NCBI GenBank assembly: GCA_002723115.1
Contig: PBNL01000008.1
Span: 1-34,215, forward strand
Direction: 5' to 3'
DNA from: Methanobacteriota archaeon
GTDB lineage: Bacteria > Bacteroidota > Bacteroidia > Flavobacteriales_D > Sanyastnellaceae
DNA length: 34,215 nucleotides
A program made the position numbers and the translations under genes. Below, in pieces: positions 8,432 to 16,631 of this stretch; the stretch's first letter is position 1, and every line of letters begins with the position of its first letter. The notes under the pieces are model-generated. The model was not told the origin of the DNA and searched no databases. It saw nothing but the letters and a program-made list of their open reading frames with translations.

Positions 8432-9562
8432 ATGCTGTTTTCAGACGTTGTAGCCCAAATCGAATTATCATCTCGCCTTCGTGAGGGAATTAGATCTGGA
8501 AAGGTAGCACACGCTCAATTGTTTGATGGCGCAGAAGGATCAGGGGCATTAGCACTTGCAAGGGCATATGCTCAATATTTACATTGTACTTCGAGAACTG
8601 ATGAAGACTCTTGCGGTAAATGTGATTCGTGTATTGCACATTTAAAAGTTCAACACCCAGACCTACATTGGGCATTCCCTTTTTTCAAAAAGGATAGTTC
8701 CGGTAGATCAATTTCAGATCCATTTCAATCTTCTTGGAGGGAGGTGATGTTGGATGGTGCATATGTTGGTCAAGAAGAGTGGCTGAATAAAATTGGTGCG
8801 GATAAAAAGCAGCTTTTTATATCTGTTGACGAGGCATTGGAGATAAATAGAAAGCTGGGTTTGAAATCATTCCATGGTGGTTATAAGGTATTGATACTTT
8901 GGTTGCCGGAAGCCATGAGGGTAGATACGGCGAATAAACTTCTTAAGCTTATTGAGGAGCCAACGGATAATACTGTGATGCTTTTTGTTTCTCAAAATTC
9001 CGACAGATTGTTGGCTACTATTTTGTCTAGGCTTCAAAGAGTGAAAATTCCAAGACTTGCAGATGAGGAGGCAGCTAAAGGATTAGCAAAATTTTCTGGT
9101 ATTTCAGAAGATCAAGCGATGGGGTGGGTACACGTTACAGAGGGTAACATTACAGCTGCAAACAGGCTAGCTAAATCTGGCTCAGAGACACCTGATTTAG
9201 AATTATTTTCTTCATGGATGAGAGCTTGTTGGGCTAGAGATGCAGAAGCAATGATGAGACAAGCAAATGAATTTGCAGGTTCTGGCAGGGAATCCCAAAA
9301 AAGATTCATAACCTATGCATTACATATGGTTAGACAATGTATAGTAGGCAACTATGGTGCAGAATCTCTTGTTAGATTAACTCCTGGAGAAGCAGCATTC
9401 TTATCAAAATTCCAAAAGTTCATACACCACAAAAACGTAGTAAAGATTTCTTCTCAATTAGAAGCAGCACATAAGGATATTGCTGGAAATGTTAATTCAA
9501 AAATTGTATTTATGGACTTGAGCGTTCAGATACATATGCTTCTTAGGAAGGATGCAGCTTAA
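8432..9562 (+). CDS. holB: DNA polymerase III delta-prime subunit (HolB-like)
   Basis: Subunit of the clamp-loader complex that opens the sliding clamp for DNA polymerase III. The 376-residue AAA+ protein has a zinc-binding cysteine set (C52, C61, C64, C67, the last three in CGKCDSC) followed by QHPDLHW, and the segment LLKLIEEPTDNTVMLFVSQN typical of DnaX/HolB sensor regions, then ILSRLQRVKIP at the arginine-finger position (SRC reads SRL here). The P-loop position reads GAEGSGAL, without the ATP-binding Lys-Thr, as expected for the non-hydrolysing delta-prime rather than DnaX. It lies 12 bases after the receptor gene and 20 before ricT. Confidence 0.88.
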   Translation: MLFSDVVAQIELSSRLREGIRSGKVAHAQLFDGAEGSGALALARAYAQYLHCTSRTDEDSCGKCDSCIAHLKVQHPDLHWAFPFFKKDSSGRSISDPFQSSWREVMLDGAYVGQEEWLNKIGADKKQLFISVDEALEINRKLGLKSFHGGYKVLILWLPEAMRVDTANKLLKLIEEPTDNTVMLFVSQNSDRLLATILSRLQRVKIPRLADEEAAKGLAKFSGISEDQAMGWVHVTEGNITAANRLAKSGSETPDLELFSSWMRACWARDAEAMMRQANEFAGSGRESQKRFITYALHMVRQCIVGNYGAESLVRLTPGEAAFLSKFQKFIHHKNVVKISSQLEAAHKDIAGNVNSKIVFMDLSVQIHMLLRKDAA

Positions 9563-9582
9563 TCTTTTTATCTTCGTAGACG

Positions 9583-10737
9583 ATGGGATGTAGTAGCTGT
9601 AGCAAAGGATCTGACGGGCAACCTAGAGGCTGTCGCAACAACGGGCGTTGTGGCTCTTGTGGCTGTGGCTCTAAAACAGTTTTTGATTGGCTAGAGGGTG
9701 TAGCAACACCTAATGGTGTAAAGCCCTTTGACATTGTTGAAGTCAGATTTAAGAATAATAGAAAGGGATTTTACAGAGTTGGTTCAGGCGCAACCTACCA
9801 CGTTGGAGATGTAGTAACCATCAACTTAAATCCAGGAACTGACCTTGGAGTAGTTTCGCTAACAGGTGAACTTGTTAGAAGCCAAATGGCTTCAAGAAGA
9901 GTCAGAGATGATCACGAGATCAAGAGAATTACGCATAAGTCAACAGCTGAGGAGATTGAGGTTTGGCATAAAGCAAGACAAAGAGAGGATAAGACTAGAT
10001 TTGAAGCACGAGAAATTATAAAGAGATTAGGCATCCCTATGAAGCTTACAGATGTTGAGTTTCAGGGAGATAATAAAAAAGCAACTTTCTACTACATAGC
10101 TGATGAGAGGGTGGATTTCAGGGAGTTAGTTAGAGAGCTTGCAGGAAAGTTTGGGATTAGGATTGATATGCGCCAGATCGGTGCAAGACAGGAAGCAGCT
10201 AGGGTAGGAGGCATAGGATCTTGCGGAAGGGAGTTGTGTTGTTCAGTTTGGCTTTCAGATTTTAGATCTGTTTCAACTGGCGCTGCTAGATATCAGCAAC
10301 TCGCATTAGATCCAATTAAACTTGCAGGACAATGTGGTAAGCTTAAGTGCTGTCTAAATTTCGAATTAGACCAGTATGTTGAAGCTGTTAAAGAGTTTCC
10401 TTCGCCACACGCAAAAGTGTTCACTCAAAAAGGCAAGGCTGTTGTGTTTAAAATGGATATTTTTAAACGCATTGTTTATTTTTTACAATTAGGTGAATCG
10501 GGTAGTGGCCCAATTGCATTGCCAGTAGAAGAAGCAAACAAACTGATTGTAAATTCTCAAAAGGGCGTTAAAGTAGCATCACTTGTAGAGTTTGCTATAC
10601 CAGAAGAAGAGGAAGAAATAGATCATACATATAGCAATGTTGTGGGTCAGGATGACTTGACTCGATTTGATCAATCGAAAGGAAAGAGAAGAAAAAAGCG
10701 CAAGGGGAAAAAGCGCAAAAAGCCTACTAACGTATGA
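9583..10737 (+). CDS. ricT: PSP1-domain protein, RicT/YaaT family, with Cys-rich head and Lys-rich tail
   Basis: RicT is part of the Ric complex, studied in Bacillus, which binds Fe-S clusters and affects RNase Y-dependent mRNA maturation; the role in Bacteroidota is not established. The PSP1 region covers about residues 45-290 and carries conserved pairs CGRELCC and CGKLKCC. An added N-terminus has cysteines at 3, 6, 17, 23, 26 and 28, and the C-terminus ends in a strongly basic Lys/Arg tail. At 384 residues it is about 100 longer than the Bacillus protein, mostly through these ends. Its stop overlaps the gldH start by 4 bases (ATGA). The order holB-ricT-gldH is common in Flavobacteriia. Confidence 0.9.
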   Translation: MGCSSCSKGSDGQPRGCRNNGRCGSCGCGSKTVFDWLEGVATPNGVKPFDIVEVRFKNNRKGFYRVGSGATYHVGDVVTINLNPGTDLGVVSLTGELVRSQMASRRVRDDHEIKRITHKSTAEEIEVWHKARQREDKTRFEAREIIKRLGIPMKLTDVEFQGDNKKATFYYIADERVDFRELVRELAGKFGIRIDMRQIGARQEAARVGGIGSCGRELCCSVWLSDFRSVSTGAARYQQLALDPIKLAGQCGKLKCCLNFELDQYVEAVKEFPSPHAKVFTQKGKAVVFKMDIFKRIVYFLQLGESGSGPIALPVEEANKLIVNSQKGVKVASLVEFAIPEEEEEIDHTYSNVVGQDDLTRFDQSKGKRRKKRKGKKRKKPTNV

Positions 10738-11201
10738 GGAGGGTAGGAATTACGCTTTGGGCAGTAGCAATTTTGTTTGTGTCGTGTTTTGATTTGCCTT
10801 ATTACTCTGAATCGGCAACAATTAATTCAGAAGGTTGGTCATCGGCTGATACTGTGAAATTTGGCTTTAATATTTCGGATGAAACAAATCGATTTGATGG
10901 CCAAATTGATTTGAGACACACAGGTGATTATAGATTTTCAAACCTTTATTTATTCATAGACATTACATACCCAAATGATAAGCACAGAGTCGATACTCTA
11001 GAATGTGTTTTAGCAGATAAAAGGGGTAGATGGTATGGTTCAGGTTTAGGTGATATGGTTAGCCATAGAATAGATTATTTAGAGGGTGTTGTATTTCCTC
11101 TTGAAGGGGATTATGAGATTGCCATAACTCATGGGATGAGACGTGAGCCTCTAGAAGAGATTACAGATATAGGATTAAGAATAGAAAACTTATCTTTGTA
11201 G
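10734..11201 (+). CDS. gldH: Gliding-motility lipoprotein GldH
   Basis: Outer-membrane-associated lipoprotein required for gliding motility in Flavobacterium and linked there to T9SS-dependent phenotypes. The 155-residue protein has a lipobox LFVSC with lipidation cysteine C18. The mature part carries the family pattern, including YYSESATI, LFIDITYP, LADKRGRWYGSGLG and YEIAITHGMR. The ATG overlaps the ricT stop by 4 bases, so coupling is likely. The other gliding genes are not in this window, so actual motility cannot be inferred; the three T9SS-type proteins here fit a working secretion system. Confidence 0.9.
   Translation: MRRVGITLWAVAILFVSCFDLPYYSESATINSEGWSSADTVKFGFNISDETNRFDGQIDLRHTGDYRFSNLYLFIDITYPNDKHRVDTLECVLADKRGRWYGSGLGDMVSHRIDYLEGVVFPLEGDYEIAITHGMRREPLEEITDIGLRIENLSL
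11191..11198 (+). promoter_or_regulatory. Possible -7 box (TATCTTTG) ahead of the M43 protease gene
   Basis: Exact match to the Bacteroidota -7 consensus TAnnTTTG at the very end of gldH, with 21 bases from the box to the ATG at 11220. No TTG or TTTG is seen at the expected -33 distance, so this could be a chance match. Confidence 0.3.
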
Positions 11202-11219
11202 TCCTCAAGAAATTAAATC

Positions 11220-13334
11220 ATGTTTGAAAACACCTGTAAGTCAGTTATTTTGAGCTTAGTTGCCTTGCTTGCGACTTTTAGTTCGACTATAGCTCAACAC
11301 GATGAGCCATGTGGAATTTACAATTCTACAGTAAGAACGTTTGGGATGACTCCAGACCAAATCGAACAATTATCGGCTGCTTCTCATCAACTTGAATTGG
11401 AGACTAAGGCTGCAAATAATGGTGGTGAGCAAAGAGCAGAGTTATTGATTATTCCTATTGTATTTCACATTATCCATTTTAATGGGCCAGAGAACATTAG
11501 CGATGAGCAGATTCACGATGCGGTTAGTGTGTTGAATCGTGATTTCAGAGCTTTGAATGAAGACCAAAATCAAGTTGTTGACGCCTTCCAGAATATTATT
11601 GCTGACATTGAAATCGAATTCAGATTAGCTAAAAAGGATCCTAGTGGGAATTGCCATCCTGGCATCACTAGAACTGTAAGTTCTATGACATTTGAAGGAG
11701 AGGATGAGGTAAAAGAATTGATAAGCTGGCCTAGGGATATGTATCTAAATGTTTGGGTTTGTGAGGAGGCATCTGGAGCAGCGGGTTACGCTTACTTACC
11801 TGGTTCAGTTGACAATTGGGGGGACGCATGGCTTGACGGAATTGTAATCCAAAACTCATACACAGGCTCTATTGGAACTTCTAATACATTCCGTTCAAGA
11901 ACCTTAACCCATGAGGTTGGACACTGGTTAAACTTGCGTCACCTTTGGGGTGGATCAAACACCCCTGGCGAACCAGGTAATTGCGATTGGGACGATAATG
12001 TGGACGATACTCCACTATCAATGGGTTGGACATCTTGTGATCTTGATGGCGAATCATGTGGATCACTTGATAACGTTCAGAATTATTTAGAATATGCATA
12101 TTGTGGCAGGATGTTTACAGAAGGCCAAAAAACAAGAATGCGTACTGCGGCTCTTTCAACAGTTTCAGATAGAGACGAACTTTCTTCAACACAAAACCTT
12201 ATAGCAACTGGAGTTGAAGGAGACCCAGTTCTTTGTGAAGCAGAGTTCGATGTTGACAATAATGTAGTTTGTGTAGGAGACGGAGTTCAGTTTACTGATC
12301 ATAGCTATCACGACGTAAATACTTGGTCGTGGAATTTTGGAGACGGAGTGATTTTGAGTGGGTCTGTAGAAGAAGAACACTCTAATCCTTACCACGTCTT
12401 TAATCAAGAAGGGATTTACGAGGTAGTACTTACTGCAAGTAATGGTAATGACGAAATTGATTCTGATCCAGTAGTTATTACTGTTCTACCAGCAGGAGCA
12501 ATGGCGTCACCAGCAAATCAAGGCTTCGAATCTGATGAGTATCCAAGTGAGGATTGGTTTACTGAAGATCCTCTTCAAGATGGAGGTTGGGAGATCAATG
12601 ATGAAGTTTCTTATTCAGGAGACAGATGTCTACATATTGAAAATTGGCAAAATGATACTGAATTCAATAAAGATTTCTTGATTTCGAGCACAATGGATCT
12701 TTCAGACGGAATTGATGAAGTTAGGATTAGCTATAAGTGGGCTTATTGCTTTAAGGGAACTTCAGAAAACGATGAGACGGATGATAGACTCCGCATTAGT
12801 GTAACTGGTGATTGTGGTGAAGATTGGGATTTGAGAAAAATGCATAGAGGGTTCACAGATCTTCCTTCTGCTGAGCCTCATTACTATCCTTTTGAACCTG
12901 CAGACCAAACAGAGTGGAACGAATACACTCTTGTGCTAGGCCAAAGCATTTACCAAACACCACACTTTAGGGTAATGTTTGAATTTGAGTCACGCCTAGG
13001 AAATGATATTTATCTCGACGACATCAACATTACTGCTTACGATGAGGATATGATTGTAGTTGAAGAGTGGACTGTTGGTCCAAACTGGACACTATATCCT
13101 AATCCTAGTGAAACGGGGTACTCAACCCTTAGTTGTCATACAGTAAGAGATCACGAAGCATTAATCACTATTGTAGATGCACAGGGAAAATTAGTTGAAA
13201 CAATTTTCTCAGGACACTTAGTTACTGGTGAGCACAATTTTGAATTGAGTCCTGCTATAAGGAGCAAGGGTACTTATTTCGTTGTTACTAATCTAGACGG
13301 CAAGCCAAACGCTATGCCTTGGATAGTTAAATAA
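11220..13334 (+). CDS. Secreted M43-family zinc metalloprotease with PKD domain and T9SS sorting domain
   Basis: Predicted to be exported by Sec, then by the T9SS, to the cell surface or medium. Parts in order: signal peptide (1-26, ending STIAQ); prodomain-like region; M43 (cytophagalysin/pappalysin) catalytic domain with HEVGHWLNLRH (H231, E232, H235, H241); C-terminal catalytic-domain motif NYLEYAYCGRMFTEGQ (288-303); PKD domain (about 340-422, WSWNFGDG); a beta-rich, possibly carbohydrate-binding segment (about 434-607); type A sorting domain (about 620-704, starting WTLYPNPS). The usual Met-turn sequence NYMDY reads NYLEY here, so the structural methionine is Leu290. Substrate is unknown. 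It ends 4 bases from the convergent polA stop. Confidence 0.93.
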   Translation: MFENTCKSVILSLVALLATFSSTIAQHDEPCGIYNSTVRTFGMTPDQIEQLSAASHQLELETKAANNGGEQRAELLIIPIVFHIIHFNGPENISDEQIHDAVSVLNRDFRALNEDQNQVVDAFQNIIADIEIEFRLAKKDPSGNCHPGITRTVSSMTFEGEDEVKELISWPRDMYLNVWVCEEASGAAGYAYLPGSVDNWGDAWLDGIVIQNSYTGSIGTSNTFRSRTLTHEVGHWLNLRHLWGGSNTPGEPGNCDWDDNVDDTPLSMGWTSCDLDGESCGSLDNVQNYLEYAYCGRMFTEGQKTRMRTAALSTVSDRDELSSTQNLIATGVEGDPVLCEAEFDVDNNVVCVGDGVQFTDHSYHDVNTWSWNFGDGVILSGSVEEEHSNPYHVFNQEGIYEVVLTASNGNDEIDSDPVVITVLPAGAMASPANQGFESDEYPSEDWFTEDPLQDGGWEINDEVSYSGDRCLHIENWQNDTEFNKDFLISSTMDLSDGIDEVRISYKWAYCFKGTSENDETDDRLRISVTGDCGEDWDLRKMHRGFTDLPSAEPHYYPFEPADQTEWNEYTLVLGQSIYQTPHFRVMFEFESRLGNDIYLDDINITAYDEDMIVVEEWTVGPNWTLYPNPSETGYSTLSCHTVRDHEALITIVDAQGKLVETIFSGHLVTGEHNFELSPAIRSKGTYFVVTNLDGKPNAMPWIVK

Positions 13335-13338
13335 GTTT

Positions 13339-16125
13339 TTAGTGAGCCTCTAGCCAATGAGCTCCTGAAGACATATCTACTACAAGTGGAACGCTGAGTT
13401 CAACAGCTTCTTCCATGCACTTCTTTACAATCGGTTTTAATGCCTCTACATCGTCTTTGTGAACGTCAAAGACTAATTCGTCGTGTACTTGCATTATCAT
13501 TTGGGCTCTCAAATCAACCTCATTTAATGCTTCATAGATTCGCACCATTGCTACTTTGATGATATCAGCAGCTGAACCCTGAATTGGAGCATTAACAGCA
13601 TTTCTTTCAGCAAACGCCTTCACCATACCATTATTAGAATTGATGTCTGGCAATTTGCGCCTCCTACCAAGAATTGTTGAAGCGTACTCGACCTCCCTAG
13701 CCTTCTCCACACACTCCTTTGTAAAGCTTTCAAGAGAACTAAACTGTTCATTATAGCTAGTAATTATCTCTTTAGCTTCTGCTCTTTTTATTCCCAATTC
13801 TTCTGCTAGCCCAAACGCCCCTTGACCATACAAAATACCAAAGTTTACTGCTTTAGCTTGTGACCTTTGAGTTCTATCAACCTCATCAAGACTAACCCCA
13901 AATACTTTGGCTGCAGTAGCAGTATGAATGTCTATTCCATCTTTAAAAGCCTCTACTAAACCGGGATCATTACTCATAGCAGCAGCAACCCTAAGCTCTA
14001 CTTGGCTATAGTCTGCTGCAAGAAGTACATGATCATCATCAGCTGGAATAAATGCCTTTCTAATCTCTCTACCTGCTTCAGTTCTAATTGGTATGTTTTG
14101 AAGATTTGGATCCTTCGAACTCAACCTACCTGTTGATGCCACAGTTTGCATGTAAGACGTATGAAGTCTACCAGTTTTAGAATTGACAAGTTTAGGAAGA
14201 GGTTCAACGTAAGTACTTTGAAGCTTCTTCAATTTTCTGTATTCTAGAACTTTGCTAATGATAGGGTGTTTGTCAATTAGTTTTTTTAAGACGTCTTCAC
14301 CAGTTTGATATTGGCCTGTTTTGGTCTTTTTTGCTTTAGCATTTAACTCTAAATTATCGAAAAGGACTTCACCCAATTGACGTGGAGAATCAACATTAAA
14401 ATCTATTCCTGCAGATTCAAGAATGGAAGATTTCAAGTCTTCAATTTGGCCTCCTAATTTGATACTATAACCCTCTAACATTTCAGTATCAAGGTTTACC
14501 CCAGCAAGTTCAATGTCGGCTAAAATCCCAACTAATGGAAACTCTACATTTTCCAAAAGTTCGACCATTTCACTCTCCTTTATTTGCTTTTGCAGGATGC
14601 AAGACAGTCTCATCACCATGTCTGCTGCCTCTCCAGCATAATCGCAAATCACGTCTAATTCAACATCTTTAAAGGACTTCATAGAACGCCCCTTTCCAAG
14701 AAGTTTCTCTAAAGATCTAGGTTTAAGTCCTACGTATGTTAGAACCATTTGCTCGAGTCTGTGAGTAGAATCGGGATCGATCAAATAGTGTGAAACCATA
14801 CAGTCATAAATTCGTTTAGATAGTTTCACGCCATGGTTGGCAAAAACTTTAGCGATAAACTTATTGTTTGCTGCAACAATTGTGTGTTCAGGATTTTCTA
14901 ATACGCTTTTAAAAGAGTCAAGAGCACCCTCTTCGTTTTTCACATAAAATGCTTCCCCCTCCTTTGTGCAAACTGAAAAGCCTAGTAACTCATCCTCCAT
15001 GGCATTAAATCCAGAAGTAATGGCATGTAGCCCAAACCTACCTGAAGATTCCATTTTTTCAATCAAGCATGAGAATTCATCAGATGATTTCAGAATCGTA
15101 TAATTACCATGTGGCTCCCTTTCAGCATCCTCTTTATCCTCTTGTTCAGCTATAGCAAACATGTCTAATTGAGGATCGCTAGAGTCAGTAACCTGCGCTT
15201 GAGGCAAGCTCACTTTAGGTTCGCTAACAGTTGAAGCTTCATCAGGAAGTAAACGACGCATTAGTGTCCTAAATTCAAGTTCTTCAAGAACCTCTTTTAA
15301 TTGAATTGAATCAGGCTCTTCCATAACCATTTTGTCAAATCCAGATTCAGTTTCAATATCAACTACAATTGTTGCAAGATGTTTTGATAAAAGAGCCTTG
15401 TCGTGATTTTCTTCAACTTTCTCCTTCAGCTTTCCCTTCAGCTTATCAGTATTCTCATAAAGCCCCTCAATACTGCCAAATTCACAAAGCAGCTTAGCTG
15501 CAGTTTTAGCTCCTACACCTGGAACTCCTGGAATATTATCTGAAGCATCACCCATTAGACCGAGGTAATCAATCACCTGTTCTGTATTCTGAAGTCCAAA
15601 CTTTTCGCACACCTCCTCAGGCCCCCATATCTCCGCAGGATTTTTTCCTCTTCCTGGCCTGAACATCCTCACTCTATCCGAAACCAATTGTCCAAAATCC
15701 TTGTCAGGCGTCATCATATACACATCAAACCCTTCCTTCTCAGCCCTCTTAGCTAAACAACCAATTAAATCATCGGCCTCAAAGCCAGGTTCAACTCTTA
15801 TAGGAATACTTAAGGCATCCAGAACCTTCTTAATTAAAGGGACGCTTATTATGATATCCTCAGGGGTCTCATCTCTATTTGCTTTGTACTCAGTAAATAC
15901 TTCAGTTCTAAATGAACCTCCTGGAGGATCAAAGACTACTGCTAAATGTGTTGGCTTTTCATTACGGATTACTTCTAAAAGAGCATTTGTAAAACCAAAA
16001 ACTGCTGAAGTATTTATCCCCTTTGAGTTGATCCTTGGGTTTTTAATAAATGCGTAGTAGGCGCGAAATATCAATGCATATGCATCTATTAAAAACAGTT
16101 TTTTATCACCTTCTTTACTTAGCAT
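13339..16125 (-). CDS. polA: DNA polymerase I with inactivated 3'-5' exonuclease
   Basis: Gap-filling and repair polymerase with a 5'-3' flap nuclease. I choose the ATG at 16125 (928 aa) because it forms a TAATG overlap with the upstream stop and begins MLSKEGDKKLFLIDAYALIF; a start at 16155 would add 10 residues. The flap-nuclease domain (about 1-290) keeps EADDLIG, TPDKDFGQLV and GDASDNIPG. The polymerase domain keeps motif A (AADYSQVELR), motif B (RSQAKAVNFGILYGQ) and motif C (QVHDELV). In the proofreading domain the four metal ligands known from E. coli PolA (D355, E357, D424, D501) read H367, I369, I424 and A500; the motif III tyrosine remains as Y496. Proofreading is therefore probably lost. 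Confidence 0.96.
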   Translation of the reverse strand: MLSKEGDKKLFLIDAYALIFRAYYAFIKNPRINSKGINTSAVFGFTNALLEVIRNEKPTHLAVVFDPPGGSFRTEVFTEYKANRDETPEDIIISVPLIKKVLDALSIPIRVEPGFEADDLIGCLAKRAEKEGFDVYMMTPDKDFGQLVSDRVRMFRPGRGKNPAEIWGPEEVCEKFGLQNTEQVIDYLGLMGDASDNIPGVPGVGAKTAAKLLCEFGSIEGLYENTDKLKGKLKEKVEENHDKALLSKHLATIVVDIETESGFDKMVMEEPDSIQLKEVLEELEFRTLMRRLLPDEASTVSEPKVSLPQAQVTDSSDPQLDMFAIAEQEDKEDAEREPHGNYTILKSSDEFSCLIEKMESSGRFGLHAITSGFNAMEDELLGFSVCTKEGEAFYVKNEEGALDSFKSVLENPEHTIVAANNKFIAKVFANHGVKLSKRIYDCMVSHYLIDPDSTHRLEQMVLTYVGLKPRSLEKLLGKGRSMKSFKDVELDVICDYAGEAADMVMRLSCILQKQIKESEMVELLENVEFPLVGILADIELAGVNLDTEMLEGYSIKLGGQIEDLKSSILESAGIDFNVDSPRQLGEVLFDNLELNAKAKKTKTGQYQTGEDVLKKLIDKHPIISKVLEYRKLKKLQSTYVEPLPKLVNSKTGRLHTSYMQTVASTGRLSSKDPNLQNIPIRTEAGREIRKAFIPADDDHVLLAADYSQVELRVAAAMSNDPGLVEAFKDGIDIHTATAAKVFGVSLDEVDRTQRSQAKAVNFGILYGQGAFGLAEELGIKRAEAKEIITSYNEQFSSLESFTKECVEKAREVEYASTILGRRRKLPDINSNNGMVKAFAERNAVNAPIQGSAADIIKVAMVRIYEALNEVDLRAQMIMQVHDELVFDVHKDDVEALKPIVKKCMEEAVELSVPLVVDMSSGAHWLEAH

Positions 16126-16619
16126 TATTTCTTGTAAACTGGAACTGTGCTGCACGCTTCTCCGAACATGATAGATTTTGCAACGGGTTGTACTCTTGAT
16201 TGAAACAAAAGAAGCGCCTCTGGTCCTGCGAGTTCGTCACAACCTCTTACAATAATTCTTTGATCCTTGTATAGTTCAAGGTCAATCGAGTTTATAGCAT
16301 GTCTAAGCGCTTCGGTTTGGGCTCCTTTAAAGCCACCTGTAACAACAAACTCAGCATTTTCGAGTTTTGAACTAATGACCATCCAAGACCAATCTGGAAT
16401 TATAGCGTCATCACTTACTTTCAACCCAACGCCTTTTCCATTGAACTCAGTAAAGTCATATTCTTCAATGGTTTTTCTAAACGCTTTTTCTATTACAACT
16501 TGTCCTTCATGCAGCCAATTTGTGAAATCCAACTCAACACAATCAATGCTAATCAAATCAGAAAGCTCGAGCTGTATAAGCCCACTTTCAGCAACTCTAT
16601 TTCTGATAGGTTCCTCCAC
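16125..16619 (-). CDS. DUF2480 family protein
   Basis: A 164-residue soluble protein of a family largely confined to Bacteroidota, with no known function. Family features visible: N-terminal EEPIRNRVAESGLIQLEL, the central DDAIIPDWSWMVISSKLE, and a C-terminal SIMFGEACSTVPVYKK in which the cysteine and the STVPVYK ending are typical; another conserved cysteine lies in IIVRGCDE. The start is GTG at 16619, which gives the expected MEE N-terminus; no ATG is available there. It lies 12 bases after dxs, and its TAA overlaps the polA ATG (TAATG). No transmembrane segment or signal peptide is seen. Confidence 0.87.
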   Translation of the reverse strand: MEEPIRNRVAESGLIQLELSDLISIDCVELDFTNWLHEGQVVIEKAFRKTIEEYDFTEFNGKGVGLKVSDDAIIPDWSWMVISSKLENAEFVVTGGFKGAQTEALRHAINSIDLELYKDQRIIVRGCDELAGPEALLLFQSRVQPVAKSIMFGEACSTVPVYKK

Positions 16620-16631
16620 TATGTAGCTAAT

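Noticed and set aside
15701-16057. 118-codon plus-strand open frame inside polA
   Set aside because: Opposite strand of the conserved flap-nuclease domain; no independent support.
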